A DNA stretch of 33,035 bases from the NCBI GenBank assembly GCA_009695095.1, contig SIBQ01000025.1, positions 1-33,035 on the forward strand. Direction: 5' to 3'. Origin of the DNA: Lacunisphaera sp. (GTDB lineage Bacteria; Verrucomicrobiota; Verrucomicrobiia; Opitutales; Opitutaceae). Under the pieces are notes generated by a model that was given only the letters and a program-made list of their open reading frames with translations, ran no database searches and was not told the DNA's origin. This document shows positions 16,961 through 26,084 of this stretch, in pieces (position 1 is the stretch's first letter; each line of letters starts with the position of its first letter). Made by a program: the position numbers and the translations under genes.

Positions 16961-17651
16961 AGCGGGGATATTCGGTCCGGAAGGTGGGCGTCACGGAAAA
17001 CTGGCTGGGCGAGGCGGCGTAAGGCAGGGGGCTGTCGTAAAACCGGTATTCGATCGGCCAAAAAGTGAAGGGATGACGCGCGTAGCGACTGTTGAAGGAT
17101 GTGTAACTGCGGTGGCGGGAGGCGCTGGCCCAGGCCTCGGCCGCGATAAGGCGGTCCTCGAGCTCGGCCAGGCGTTCCTCCTGCAACGCCCGGGCGCGTT
17201 TTCCCTCAAACTGCTCGGCGAAGCGCAGGCGGGCGATGGTGAGCTGCTCCGCGCTGGCCACATCGGGATAACGCCGCGAAAAATCCTCCCAGAAGGCGAC
17301 CTGGTAGGCGAGCGGCGTGGCGAGAAAGGAGGGATCAGCGAGCTTGCGGGCCTTGAGGGCCTCGCCCTCGGTGCTCAGGCGGGCGCGGCGGATTTCCTGT
17401 TCCTCCCGGATGCGCACGGCAGCGGCAGCGCGCCGGGCTTCCCGGGAGGCGTGGTCGTCCACCGACAGCAGGGCCACGCGGGTCACGGCGCCGGCCTGCA
17501 GTTCGATCTCACCACGTTCATAATAGAGCAGCTGCCCGCGCGGCACGCCGAGCGTGGCGCGGACATTGGTGAGGGTGTCGCCGGGCCGAACTTCCGCCGC
17601 GGTCATGGCAAGCGGCAGGGCCAGCAACAGGACGAAGGGAACAGTTTTCAT
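16869..17651 (-). CDS. Exported hypothetical protein with BamE/SmpA-like start and coiled-coil middle
   Basis: This 260-residue protein begins with a clean signal peptide (MKTVPFVLLLALPLAMTAAE). The first 45 mature residues, VRPGDTLTNVRATLGVPRGQ then LLYYERGEIELQAG, resemble the short outer-membrane assembly fold in which a 'G-x-P-x-G-x-x-x-Y-x-x-G-x-I' strand pattern recurs. Next is a charged, probably helical stretch rich in Arg, Ala and Glu (about 65-165), then an aromatic and polar tail rich in His, Ser and Arg. A strong AAGGAGG five bases before the ATG fixes the start; a longer open frame to 17996 is rejected. It likely acts in the envelope. The exact role is unknown. Confidence 0.8.
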   Translation of the reverse strand: MKTVPFVLLLALPLAMTAAEVRPGDTLTNVRATLGVPRGQLLYYERGEIELQAGAVTRVALLSVDDHASREARRAAAAVRIREEQEIRRARLSTEGEALKARKLADPSFLATPLAYQVAFWEDFSRRYPDVASAEQLTIARLRFAEQFEGKRARALQEERLAELEDRLIAAEAWASASRHRSYTSFNSRYARHPFTFWPIEYRFYDSPLPYAASPSQFSVTPTFRTEYPRFSAAPTDHNPHHDLRDSHSRNRHSGRGNRF

Positions 17652-17656
17652 GACAA

Positions 17657-17663
17657 CCTCCTT
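17657..17663 (-). promoter_or_regulatory. Strong Shine-Dalgarno deciding the start at 17651
   Basis: AAGGAGG on the minus strand stands five bases before the ATG. Most other starts in this window lack such a site, so it settles the choice of start for this gene. Confidence 0.85.
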
Positions 17664-17677
17664 GGGCAACGGCCAAG

Positions 17678-17956
17678 CTACGCAGTTTCTGCGGACACGC
17701 AAGCGCGGGGTGCGAGGGGACGCGCCCCACTCTGCTCCCCGAGGGCCCCGCGAATTTCGCTCAGATGCTGGCGGAAGGTCAGCGCCTCGTTCAGCACGCG
17801 CTTCCCGAGGTATTCCGCCAGCTGCAACTGCTCGGGTAGCGGACGACCCGAGCGAACCGCCTCGGCCGGCATGCGCTCGGCCTTGCCCTGCGCGAGGAGC
17901 TGCCGGCTGTATTGGTGGACCTGCCCGTCCGACGCCATTCTCAGCGCCTCGTTCAT
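17678..17956 (-). CDS. Small hypothetical helical protein
   Basis: This 92-residue frame (MNEALRMASDGQVHQYSRQL...) is rich in Ala, Leu, Glu, Gln and Arg and is probably all-helical, with no signal peptide or membrane segment. It ends 26 bases before the start of the exported protein at 17651, so the two could be one transcript. The overlapping frame in another phase (17652-17996) was rejected because it is rich in Gly, Arg and Pro and lacks a start signal. No family is recognised. It is divergent from the L,D-transpeptidase, with 68 bases between starts. Confidence 0.5.
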   Translation of the reverse strand: MNEALRMASDGQVHQYSRQLLAQGKAERMPAEAVRSGRPLPEQLQLAEYLGKRVLNEALTFRQHLSEIRGALGEQSGARPLAPRACVSAETA

Positions 17957-18024
17957 AACCGGCCTGGCCCAGGTCCGCCCATTTCCGCGTTTTCATTTCG
18001 CCCCTACCCGCCCATCATTGCGCG

Positions 18025-19077
18025 ATGTTCCGGTCCGCCCTCCGCAGTTTCGCCTCTGTGCTCACGTTGGGCGCAAGCGCGGCCGGCTGGGCGCAAGCCG
18101 CTCCGGAGCCGGCTCTGCGGCCCGAGGACACTCCCGCGCAACCTGCCGACGCTTCGCCCGAAAGCGCACCGACATCTGAAATTCAGCCACCGGCCGTTCG
18201 GTCTGTGGCCGAGGAGAACCTCCGGCCGGTCGAGACCTGGGTGGAAGCCCAGATTGAGCTGGCACGCCGTGGTTTTTCCGGCGGCTCGATCGATGGCGTG
18301 CGCGGCCAGCAATCTGCCGCGGCGCTCAGGGCCTTCCAGCGCGGCGCCGGGCTGACCGAGAACGGCGAGCTCGACAAACCCACGCGGGAAACCCTTCTGC
18401 TCCTGGCGCCGGCGTTCACCCAGCACACTTTCAGCGCCGAAGAACTGGCGAAACTGCAACCTCTCGCCGAGACCTGGCTCGGCAAGTCGGCGCAAACTGC
18501 ACTTTGTTACTCCACGGCCCTCGAGCTGGCCGCTGAGCGTTACCATGCAAGTCCCAATTACCTGCGCCGGCTCAATCCCGGTGTCGATTGGGACAACCTG
18601 CTGCCTGGGGCGGTCATCATGGTGCCGGCGGTCGAGCGCGCCACCCTCACCGGCCGGGCCGCCCGGCTCCATGTCCGGCTCGCCGCCCACGAGTTGGAGG
18701 CCACCGACGATTCCGGCCGCGTCATCGCGCACTTCCCGGTCAGCATCGCCCGCGACGTGGAAAAGCGTCCGGTCGGCGAGCTGCATGTGACTGTCGTTAT
18801 CCCCGATCCCAACTACACCTTCGATCCCGAGGTTTTCCCGGAGTCCACCGAGGCCGGGGAGCTGGGTCGCAAGCTCATCATCCCGCCCGGGCCGAACAAT
18901 CCCGTGGGCGTGGCCTGGATTGGTCTCGACCGCCCCGGCTACGGCCTGCACGGCACGCCCGATCCGGAAAAGGTCGGCCGCACCGAATCACACGGTTGCT
19001 TCCGCCTTGCCAACTGGGATGCCCGCACGCTGCTCGACTTCGCTCGGGTCGGCCTGCCGGTCATCGTCGAGCCATAG
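18025..19077 (+). CDS. L,D-transpeptidase (YkuD domain) with peptidoglycan-binding region
   Basis: This 350-residue exported enzyme cross-links or remodels peptidoglycan by L,D-transpeptidation. An N-terminal signal peptide ends near GWAQA. A Pro/Ala-rich linker runs to about residue 65. A PG_binding_1-like repeat follows (about 72-125, VEAQIELARRGFSGGSIDGVRG). A LysM-like segment (about 165-205) contains YHASPNYLRRLNPG. The C-terminal YkuD domain has H309 in GLHGTP and the catalytic motif S322-H323-G-C325 followed by FRLANWDA. All catalytic residues are present. It is divergent from the small helical protein gene. The ATG is preceded by no clear Shine-Dalgarno. Confidence 0.93.
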   Translation: MFRSALRSFASVLTLGASAAGWAQAAPEPALRPEDTPAQPADASPESAPTSEIQPPAVRSVAEENLRPVETWVEAQIELARRGFSGGSIDGVRGQQSAAALRAFQRGAGLTENGELDKPTRETLLLLAPAFTQHTFSAEELAKLQPLAETWLGKSAQTALCYSTALELAAERYHASPNYLRRLNPGVDWDNLLPGAVIMVPAVERATLTGRAARLHVRLAAHELEATDDSGRVIAHFPVSIARDVEKRPVGELHVTVVIPDPNYTFDPEVFPESTEAGELGRKLIIPPGPNNPVGVAWIGLDRPGYGLHGTPDPEKVGRTESHGCFRLANWDARTLLDFARVGLPVIVEP

Positions 19078-19376
19078 CCGTCCCGGCCGGTCCGGTTCGC
19101 ACCCGCGACGGGCGCAAAAAACCGTCCCGGAGGAAATTTTCCCGGGGCGGCGGCGTTTTCTTAAAACTGGAGCTCCCGACGATCGGTGCCTGCCATGAAA
19201 TAAATCATGGCAACTCTCCGAGGTCAAAAAGACATAGGCCGGGGCCAGTTCCTCGGGCGGGGCGGCCCATGGGCGCCTCGGCCCGCTCTTGTCCAGAATG
19301 TGTAGCCGAGCAGGCCGAATCCCGGTTCCGGTGGAAACGGGTTCCCATTTGTGAATATTATGCCTTCCTTTGTCCC

Positions 19377-20456
19377 ATGCTGCCCCGCTATCTGCTCGTC
19401 ACCGCTCTCCTTACCACCATCGCCATGGCGGATGATTACACCCACTCCATCGAAACCTTACGCGCCTTACGCGTCGCCCGCCTGACCACTCCCAATGGCT
19501 GGCTCACGCTCGTCGGCCGGCACCAGCTCTCCCCGGGGCCCAACACCGTCGGCACCGCCACCGAAAACACCATCAAACTCGCCGCCGGCCCGCCCTATCT
19601 CGGCACCGTTACCCTGGCCGCCGACCGCACGATCACTCTCACGCCTGCCCCCAGCGTGCTGCTCGAAATCGACGGCGTACCGGCCCACGGCCCGGCTGAG
19701 CTGGTCTGGCAGGGTGACAAACCCACGCGCGTTACCTTCGGCACCGCGAGTTTCTACGTCATGCGCCGCGGCGAAAATCTCTACCTGCGCGTGCGCGACC
19801 GGGCGGCCCCCAACCTAGCGCATTTCGCCGGCATTGATTACTTCCCCATCGACCCCGTGTGGCGCATCGAGGCGACCTGGGTGCCGTTCGACCCGGTGAA
19901 GCAGGTCAACATCACCAACATGATCGGCATCACCGAGCCCGCGTCTGTGCAGGGCAAGGCCGTGTTCACCCACGCGGGCCGCACCGTCGAACTGCTGCCC
20001 ATCGACGAGGGCGACGGCGAACTGTTCTTCGTGCTGACCGACCTCACGGCGGGCGAGGAAACCTACGAGGCCTCGCGCTTCCTCTACGCCGCAAAGCCCA
20101 AGGACGGGAAAGTCGTTCTCGACTTCAATCTCATGGAGAATCCGCCCTGCGGCTTCACCGCCTTCGCCACCTGCCCGCTCCCGCCGAAGGAAAACCGGAT
20201 GCCGTTCCGGGTCACAGCGGGTGAAAAGAAATACCGCGGCGCGCACGACTGTGGCCCGGGCCCGCGTTCGCGTGGGATGATGATCCGCGTTCAGCGCGAT
20301 CGTCGCGGGGAGAAAGAGACCGCCCACGAAACCGGGCGCGCCGCCCGAAAGCGACATGTCGACCGGCAGGACCGGGAAGATCGCCGCCCGGTCCGCGTTG
20401 CTGACCGCCGAAGCGGCCGCCAGCAAGGCGGTGGTCTGCCAGCGGACAGCGGATAG
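19377..20456 (+). CDS. DUF1684 protein with a foreign C-terminal tail
   Basis: The 359-residue frame starts with a signal-like sequence (MLPRYLLVTALLTTIAMA). It has the family blocks NGWLTLVGRHQL, FAGIDYFPIDPVWRIEATW, the segment DLTAGEETYEASRFLY, and the terminal signature NPPCGFTAFATCPLPPKENR before AGEKKY. DUF1684 proteins usually end about there (residue 285). Here about 73 more residues follow, rich in Arg, Asp and Gly (GPGPRSRGMMIRVQRDRRGE...). On the opposite strand they read as the beginning of an MFS transporter. The gene has therefore probably lost its own stop at a recombination junction near 20235-20285. The function of DUF1684 is unknown. The 299 bases before it (19078-19376) hold no gene; an oligo-A tract near 19120 could be a minus-strand terminator. 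Confidence 0.8.
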   Translation: MLPRYLLVTALLTTIAMADDYTHSIETLRALRVARLTTPNGWLTLVGRHQLSPGPNTVGTATENTIKLAAGPPYLGTVTLAADRTITLTPAPSVLLEIDGVPAHGPAELVWQGDKPTRVTFGTASFYVMRRGENLYLRVRDRAAPNLAHFAGIDYFPIDPVWRIEATWVPFDPVKQVNITNMIGITEPASVQGKAVFTHAGRTVELLPIDEGDGELFFVLTDLTAGEETYEASRFLYAAKPKDGKVVLDFNLMENPPCGFTAFATCPLPPKENRMPFRVTAGEKKYRGAHDCGPGPRSRGMMIRVQRDRRGEKETAHETGRAARKRHVDRQDREDRRPVRVADRRSGRQQGGGLPADSG

Positions 20457-20477
20457 AGCGGTGGCGGCCGGGCTCAT
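20285..20477 (-). pseudogene. N-terminal remnant of an MFS transporter
   Basis: Starting from the ATG at 20477 the minus strand reads MSPAATALSAVRWQTTALLA then AASAVSNADRAAIFPVLP and FVGGLFLPATIAL. This is the first helix, the N-x-A-D-R-x-x-I-x-x-V-L-P motif and the second helix of anion:cation-symporter-type MFS proteins. The likeness stops near 20285, where the sequence runs into the end of the DUF1684 gene. About 64 codons remain of a protein of some 430. It is not functional. Confidence 0.6.
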
Positions 20478-20811
20478 GCCGGGATCTCGGCCCGATTCGC
20501 ATTCGGAAATCCCGGGGAAGCGCAGGCTGGATTCACTGAGATAAGATCGGGTATATTCGGGATCAAATTAATTTTCCAAGTCCTGCTGTCGCCTTGACAG
20601 CCCTCGTGCGCCCGGGGATGATTCTCGCGCCCACTTGGACAGTCAGGTCTATCCCATGAGCAAGCTGGCCAACTCCGACCCCGCCCAAACTTACTGACAC
20701 GCACCTCCGCAAGCGGATCACCAGCGGCGAAGGAGCTCACAGAAGCCGGGCTTCTTTACCCCACGTGAGCCGACCGCCTCGCACCGTCTCCTTCCTCAAT
20801 CAGTCCGAGCA
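20478..20811. other. Intergenic region upstream of the betaine-type cluster
   Basis: No gene was seen. TTGACA occurs near 20594 with a GATGAT-like hexamer about 18 bases downstream, a possible promoter for the Rieske gene. A mini-frame at 20656-20697 (MSKLANSDPAQTY, ending TGA) could be a leader peptide but is unsupported. The upstream part originally served the truncated MFS gene on the other strand. Confidence 0.35.
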
Positions 20812-22164
20812 ATGCCCCTCTCCACCCCTTCGGGTCATCCGCAGAAGCCCCGCGTCTTGACTGCGGCGGATTTCGTCCACGAGGAGACGTACCGGGCGAC
20901 GCGGGCGCCCGTCACGCTCGCCTCTACGATCGTGCCGGACGCGTACCGCTCTGCCGAATTCCACCGCCTCGAGCTGGAACGGGTCTGGTCGGGCGGATGG
21001 GTTTGCGTCGGCTACACCTCGCAGGTCGCCAATCCAGGCGACACCTTCCTCACCGTCATCGCCAGCCAGTCGCTGCTGGTTACGCGCGCGCGCGACGGCG
21101 CGCTCCATGCTTTTCACAATGTCTGCCGCCATCGTGGGTCGCAGCTGGTGTGCAAGGACGGCAACTACGACGTGATCCGCTGTCCGTATCATGCATGGGG
21201 TTACGCGCTCGACGGGAAGCTGCTCGGAACGCCTTACTTCAAGGGCCTGGACGTTCCCGCCGAACAGCAGGCGCAGTTCGACATGAGCGAGGCGAAAGGC
21301 TTTCGCAAGGAGGACTACCCTCTCCTGCCGGTTGCGGTCGAAAGCTGGGGCTGTTTCGTGTTCCTGAATCTGTCCGAGAACCCGTCGCCGCTCGGCGAAT
21401 GGCTCGGGGACCTTCCGAAGCGGCTGCGTGGCTACCCGCTGCACGAGCTGAAGCTCGTGCGCCGCCAGTCGGTCGAGATCAAGTGCAACTGGAAGCTGAT
21501 CGCGGAGAATTTCATGGAGTACTACCACCTGCCGTGGGTGCATCCTGAGCTGTGCAACATCAGCGGTTTTAACGACCACTATCGCGTGCAGGGCCCCGGC
21601 ATGTACACGGGCATGTGCACCTTCCCGGTGTCGCAGGATGAGGAGACTGTCAGGCTGGATCTGCCCGCAATGCCAGGGCTGAACTCCCGGGAAGCGCAAA
21701 CGGCGTATTGGTTCCTTGTCTTCCCCAATATCGCCCTGTTCCTGCTCCCCAATCACCTGTTCATGCTCATGTTCAAACCTGATGGCACGAATCGGTCTGT
21801 CGAATACGCCGACCTGCTGATGCATCCGAGCGCGCTCGCGGCCGACGACGCCGAGCGGAAGATGGGCGAGGTCTTCAACTTCTGGACGATGGTGAACCGG
21901 CAGGACATCTCCGCCGTCGAGCGCGTGCAGATCGGTCTCGAATCGAAGGCCTACCCGGGAGGACGCCTGTGTTATCGTTTCGAAGAGCCAGTGCACCGCT
22001 TTCAGAACATGGTGATCGACCGCATGGTGGGGCGCAACCGGGTGCCGGCCGGCGACAACGAGGAGGATCCCGGCTGGATTGAAGCCCTCAAGTCGTCGAA
22101 ACCGCAAGCCAAGCCGCTGGTCGGAGGCAAGCAGCACAAGCTGGCGGAGATTCCCAACTCCTGA
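20812..22164 (+). CDS. Rieske non-heme iron oxygenase, glycine betaine monooxygenase (GbcA)-like
   Basis: This 450-residue oxygenase component has a Rieske [2Fe-2S] site, C105-x-H107 (NVCRHRG) and C124-x-x-H127 (CPYHAWGY). The mononuclear iron site is H239 and H244 in YYHLPWVHPE, with D365 in NRQDISAVERVQ as likely third ligand. The residue bridging the two centres, usually Asp, is E236 (NFMEYYH). A Glu there is known from carnitine monooxygenase CntA and related quaternary-amine Rieske enzymes. With sarcosine and dimethylglycine oxidising enzymes immediately downstream, the likely reaction is N-demethylation of glycine betaine to dimethylglycine plus formaldehyde. No reductase (GbcB-like) is in the window, so electrons must come from an unlinked partner. 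Stachydrine or carnitine-like substrates remain possible. Confidence 0.88.
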   Translation: MPLSTPSGHPQKPRVLTAADFVHEETYRATRAPVTLASTIVPDAYRSAEFHRLELERVWSGGWVCVGYTSQVANPGDTFLTVIASQSLLVTRARDGALHAFHNVCRHRGSQLVCKDGNYDVIRCPYHAWGYALDGKLLGTPYFKGLDVPAEQQAQFDMSEAKGFRKEDYPLLPVAVESWGCFVFLNLSENPSPLGEWLGDLPKRLRGYPLHELKLVRRQSVEIKCNWKLIAENFMEYYHLPWVHPELCNISGFNDHYRVQGPGMYTGMCTFPVSQDEETVRLDLPAMPGLNSREAQTAYWFLVFPNIALFLLPNHLFMLMFKPDGTNRSVEYADLLMHPSALAADDAERKMGEVFNFWTMVNRQDISAVERVQIGLESKAYPGGRLCYRFEEPVHRFQNMVIDRMVGRNRVPAGDNEEDPGWIEALKSSKPQAKPLVGGKQHKLAEIPNS

Positions 22165-22204
22165 TGCGCTGGACAGACGCACCCGCGATCCTTTCGTCCC
22201 GGCG

Positions 22205-23368
22205 ATGACCTACGATGTCATTGTCATTGGCCTCGGCGGCATGGGCAGCGCCACCGCGTACCATCTCGCTTCGCGCAAGCAGCGGGTGCTCGGGCTCGAA
22301 CAATTCACGCCCGCGCACGACAAGGGTGCGAGCCACGGCAAGACGCGCGTCATTCGCCAGGCCTACTTTGAAGATCCGGCGTACGTTCCGCTCCTTGTGC
22401 GCGCCTATGATTTGTGGCACCAGATTGAGCGTGAGACCGGCGCCCGCGTCCTGAGCGAGGTCGGCGGGCTGATGATCGGCAGGCCCGAAAGCAGCCTGGT
22501 TGCGGGCAGCATCCGCAGCGCGAAGCAGTACGGGCTCGACCACGAGATTCTCGACGCGCGCGAGATTCGGAAGCGGCATCCGACGCTGCACCCGCAGGAC
22601 GGCGAGATCGCGCTGTTCGAGCGGAAGGCGGGTTTTGTGCGGCCGGAGGCTGCGGTGCAGGCCCACTTGGACGGGGCGGCGGCCCACGGCGCGGAGCTTC
22701 ATTTCGAGGAGCCCGTGATTGCCTGGGAGCCTGCCGGGGACCGGGTGCGCGTGCGGACCAGTCGGCGCCAGTATGAGGCGGGGCGGGTGGTCATCTCTCC
22801 CGGCCCCTGGGCTCCGCGCGTGCTCGCCGATCTCGGCCTGCCGTTGGTGGTGGAGCGGCAGGTGCTTTATTGGTTCGACCCCATCGGTGGGATTGAGCCG
22901 TTCCTCCCGGATCGCTTTCCGATCTTCATGCGGGAAGCTGAGGGCGCCGTCATCATGTATGGCTTCCCCGCCATCGACGGCCCCCGGGGAGGAGTCAAGG
23001 CGGCATTCCACCCCGCCCCCCGGGAAGAGCCCTGCACGCCGGAAACCATCGACCGGAAGATCCGCCCGTCCGAAATCGCGCAGATGCGCCACGCGCTCGC
23101 CGACCTGATCCCCGCCCTGAACAGCCGGTTCCTCGCGGGGACGACCTGCATGTACACGAACACGCCGGACAAGAATTTCGTCATCGCGACCCATCCGCTG
23201 TGCCCGCAGGTCAGCATTGCCTGCGGTTTCTCCGGACATGGCTTCAAGTTTTGCAGCGTGGTCGGGGAGATCATGGCGGATCTCGCCACGACAGGTGCCA
23301 CGCGGCACGACATCACCTTGTTCCGCTTCGACCGGCTGAAGACCCGGTCTGGCCAAGCTTCAGCATGA
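22205..23368 (+). CDS. soxA: Monomeric sarcosine oxidase-like flavoprotein
   Basis: This 387-residue FAD enzyme opens with the dinucleotide-binding GLGGMGSATAYHLA motif. Residues known from Bacillus monomeric sarcosine oxidase fall at the same or adjacent positions: H44 and R48 (SHGKTR), K265 and H269 in GGVKAAFH (oxygen activation and active site), C315 in TTCMYTNTPDKNF (covalent FAD link) and K348 in GHGFKF (substrate carboxylate). Agreement to the residue makes N-methyl amino acid oxidation very likely; sarcosine to glycine plus formaldehyde and hydrogen peroxide fits the neighbours. N-methyltryptophan or pipecolate are alternatives. The ATG at 22205 lies 40 bases after the Rieske gene; an upstream-extended frame overlapping that gene is rejected. 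The stop overlaps the next start by ATGA. Confidence 0.88.
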   Translation: MTYDVIVIGLGGMGSATAYHLASRKQRVLGLEQFTPAHDKGASHGKTRVIRQAYFEDPAYVPLLVRAYDLWHQIERETGARVLSEVGGLMIGRPESSLVAGSIRSAKQYGLDHEILDAREIRKRHPTLHPQDGEIALFERKAGFVRPEAAVQAHLDGAAAHGAELHFEEPVIAWEPAGDRVRVRTSRRQYEAGRVVISPGPWAPRVLADLGLPLVVERQVLYWFDPIGGIEPFLPDRFPIFMREAEGAVIMYGFPAIDGPRGGVKAAFHPAPREEPCTPETIDRKIRPSEIAQMRHALADLIPALNSRFLAGTTCMYTNTPDKNFVIATHPLCPQVSIACGFSGHGFKFCSVVGEIMADLATTGATRHDITLFRFDRLKTRSGQASA

Positions 23369-25863
23369 ATTCCCCCGCCGCGCCCGTTCTGATCGCGGAT
23401 GGCACCGCCAGCCTTCCCACCGCCGCGCGCATCGTCATCATCGGCGGGGGCATCGTTGGTACCAGCACGGCCTTCCACCTGACCAAGCTCGGCTGGCGCG
23501 ACATCGTCCTGATCGACCAGGGGCGCCTGTTCCACAACTGGGGCTCCACCTCGCACGCGCCTGGGCTGATGTTCCAGCACAACAATTCCCGCTCCGTCTG
23601 CCAGCTCGCCAGCTGGGCCATCGAGACCTACCAGGAGGCGTCGGCCCACGCGAGTGCCCCCGCTTTTTTCCCGGTCGGCAGCATCGAAATCGCCGGCACA
23701 CGCGAGCGCGCGGAGGAGCTCACGCGCAAGCTCGGCAACGCGAAGGCGTGGGGCCTCGAAGCGCACCTGATCGACAACGCCGAGATCAGCCGGATGGTGC
23801 CGATCATGCGCACGGATGACCTCTTCGGCGCCTTCCACGTGCCCAGCGACGCGAACGTCAGCGCCGCGCTGCTCTGCGAGGCCATGGCGCGGGTCTGCCG
23901 CGAAAAAAGCTCGCTCACCGTCCACGATCACACGCCCGTCCTCGCGATCGAGCAGGCCCGTGGCCGCGTGCAGGCTGTCGTCACGCCCAAGGGACGCATC
24001 CGCACCGACCTCGTGCTCTGCGCCGCCGGCATCTGGGGTCCCGAGGTCGGCCGGCTCGCCGGAATCAGCATTCCGCTCACCCCGATGCAGCACCTCTATG
24101 TGCGCACCGCGCCGCTGCCGGAGCTCAAGGGAGAGACGCTGGAATTGCGGCATCCCATGATCCGCGACCAGGACAAGGATATGTACTACCGGCAGCAGAC
24201 CGATGCCTACGGCTTCGGCAGCTACGATCACGTCCCGCTTCCAGTGGACGTCGCCGCCCTCCCGAAGAAAAACGACGCCGCGATCTTCCCCTTCACGCCC
24301 GGGCACATGGAGACGGCCTTCCGCGCCGCGCACCACCGCATCCCATGCCTGCGGAAGGCGCCGATCGCGCGGAGCTTCAACGGCCTCTTCTCGTTCACGC
24401 CCGACGCGCAGTCCATCCTCGGGGAAAAACCTGAACTGCGGGGGTTCTGGGTCGCCGAAGCGGTCTGGGTCACCCATGGCGGCGGAGTCGGCCGCGTGAT
24501 GGCGGAATGGATCGCCCACGGCGCGCAGGGCATCGACCTGCGCGAAATGGACATCAACCGGTTTCATCCGCACACGGCCTCCGGCATCTACATCCGTGAA
24601 CGGTCGAACCAGCAGTACACGGAGATCTACGATGTCATTCATCCGCTCGACCAAACGAAGATCCGGCGCAACCTGCGCCTGCCGCCGTACCACGCACGCC
24701 TCCAGGCGCTCGGCGCGCACTGCTTCGAAAGCGCCGGTTGGGAGCAACCCCGCTGGTACGAGGTCAATCGCGCCCTCGTGAAGAGCGGACAGGGACCGCC
24801 ACGCGAAGGCTGGGCGGCGCGCAACTGGTCGCCGATCGTAGCGGCCGAACATCACGCCTGTCGCGATCGGGCCGGCTTGTTCGACCTCACGTCGTTCGCC
24901 AAATTCGAGGTGACCGGCCCCGGCGCTTTCGCCTTCCTCCAATCCATCACTGGCAACGAACTCGACACCGCGGTCGGCCGCGTCGTCTACACCGCGATGC
25001 TGGACGAGCGCGGCCGTATTCAATGCGATCTGTCAGTCACCCGGTTGGGCGCGGATCGCTTCTGGATCGTGACGGGAGGCCGGATGGGATTGCACGATCT
25101 CGCCTGGATCCGGAAACATGCCCCCGAGGACGGCTCCGTCCACCTCACGGACCTGACCTCCGCGTATTGCTGCGTGGGTCTGTGGGGTCCCCGGGCGCGG
25201 GAGATTCTCGCGGGCGTCTGCGAGGACGACCTCCGCAACGAACGCTTCCCGTATCTGACGGCGAAGAGCATCTTCGTCGCCAGCTTCCCCGTCCTCGCCA
25301 TCCGCATTTCGTATGTCGGCGAACTCGGTTGGGAACTCTATGCGCCGACGGAATTCGGGATCGGTCTGTGGGACACCCTGTGGGCGGCGGGGCAGCCGCA
25401 TGGAATTGCAGTCGTGGGCACGGGCGCGTTCGACTCGCTGCGATTGGAAAAAGGCTACCGTGGATGGGGCACGGACATTCACACGGATTACAATCCGTAC
25501 GAAGCGGGCCTGGGTTTCGCGGTGCGGCTAGGCAAGAAAGCGGATTTCATCGGCAAGGCCGCGCTTTCGCGAATCAAGAACAGCGACGCCGTCGCGCGCC
25601 GGCTGTGCTGCCTCACGCTCGACGATCCTGCGGTTGCCCTGATGGGGAAGGAACCGATTTTCTCCCAGGGAAATGTGATCGGCTACGTCACCAGCGCGAA
25701 TCACGGCTACACCGTCGGGCGGAGCATCGCGTACGGATATCTGCCGGCAGCCTGCGCCGCGGAGGGCACCAAGGTGGAAATCTATTACTTCGGCCGGCGG
25801 CATCCGGCTACAGTGGCGAAAGAGCCGCTCTTCGATCCGCAGAACCAGCGGCTGCGCAGCTAG
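23365..25863 (+). CDS. Dimethylglycine dehydrogenase/oxidase-like FAD and folate-binding enzyme
   Basis: This 832-residue two-part enzyme has an N-terminal FAD (DAO) domain starting ARIVIIGGGIVGTSTAFHL. H64 in GSTSHAPGL is at the place where His carries covalent FAD in dimethylglycine and sarcosine dehydrogenases. A central FAO_M-type region (about 375-430) leads into a GcvT-like aminomethyl/folate domain (about 440-820) with FDLTSFAKFEVTGPGAFAFL, SYVGELGWELYAP and the C-terminal barrel GYVTSANHGYTVG. Family role: dimethylglycine to sarcosine, with the methyl group passed to tetrahydrofolate when present. The 4-base ATGA overlap with soxA points to translational coupling. Sarcosine dehydrogenase is an alternative. 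It ends in TAG. Confidence 0.9.
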   Translation: MNSPAAPVLIADGTASLPTAARIVIIGGGIVGTSTAFHLTKLGWRDIVLIDQGRLFHNWGSTSHAPGLMFQHNNSRSVCQLASWAIETYQEASAHASAPAFFPVGSIEIAGTRERAEELTRKLGNAKAWGLEAHLIDNAEISRMVPIMRTDDLFGAFHVPSDANVSAALLCEAMARVCREKSSLTVHDHTPVLAIEQARGRVQAVVTPKGRIRTDLVLCAAGIWGPEVGRLAGISIPLTPMQHLYVRTAPLPELKGETLELRHPMIRDQDKDMYYRQQTDAYGFGSYDHVPLPVDVAALPKKNDAAIFPFTPGHMETAFRAAHHRIPCLRKAPIARSFNGLFSFTPDAQSILGEKPELRGFWVAEAVWVTHGGGVGRVMAEWIAHGAQGIDLREMDINRFHPHTASGIYIRERSNQQYTEIYDVIHPLDQTKIRRNLRLPPYHARLQALGAHCFESAGWEQPRWYEVNRALVKSGQGPPREGWAARNWSPIVAAEHHACRDRAGLFDLTSFAKFEVTGPGAFAFLQSITGNELDTAVGRVVYTAMLDERGRIQCDLSVTRLGADRFWIVTGGRMGLHDLAWIRKHAPEDGSVHLTDLTSAYCCVGLWGPRAREILAGVCEDDLRNERFPYLTAKSIFVASFPVLAIRISYVGELGWELYAPTEFGIGLWDTLWAAGQPHGIAVVGTGAFDSLRLEKGYRGWGTDIHTDYNPYEAGLGFAVRLGKKADFIGKAALSRIKNSDAVARRLCCLTLDDPAVALMGKEPIFSQGNVIGYVTSANHGYTVGRSIAYGYLPAACAAEGTKVEIYYFGRRHPATVAKEPLFDPQNQRLRS

Positions 25864-26084
25864 CCCGTCGCGCGCGTCCTGATCGGCCAACCCGCCTTCG
25901 GCAACGCCCGCACCCTGATGGCACTGAAGAGCGTCGCGCTCGACCAACCAGCGCCGGATGGCTGGGCTGGAGTCTCTCGGCATGCCCCCTTCGACCGCGC
26001 CCTCCCGGCCGGCTGATTCGTCCCGCCCCGCCACCGGCATTTGCAGGCTCGCCAAGTCCAGTTCCGGTCTTGAATGATGCGGGC

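Noticed and set aside
17652..17996. N-terminal extension of the exported protein gene to 17996
   Set aside because: The AAGGAGG and the signal peptide at 17651 fix the start; the extension is Gly/Arg/Pro-rich and out of keeping.
22867..25023. Minus-strand frame of 718 codons opposite the amine oxidase genes
   Set aside because: No recognisable domains, and it lies antisense to two well-supported enzymes.
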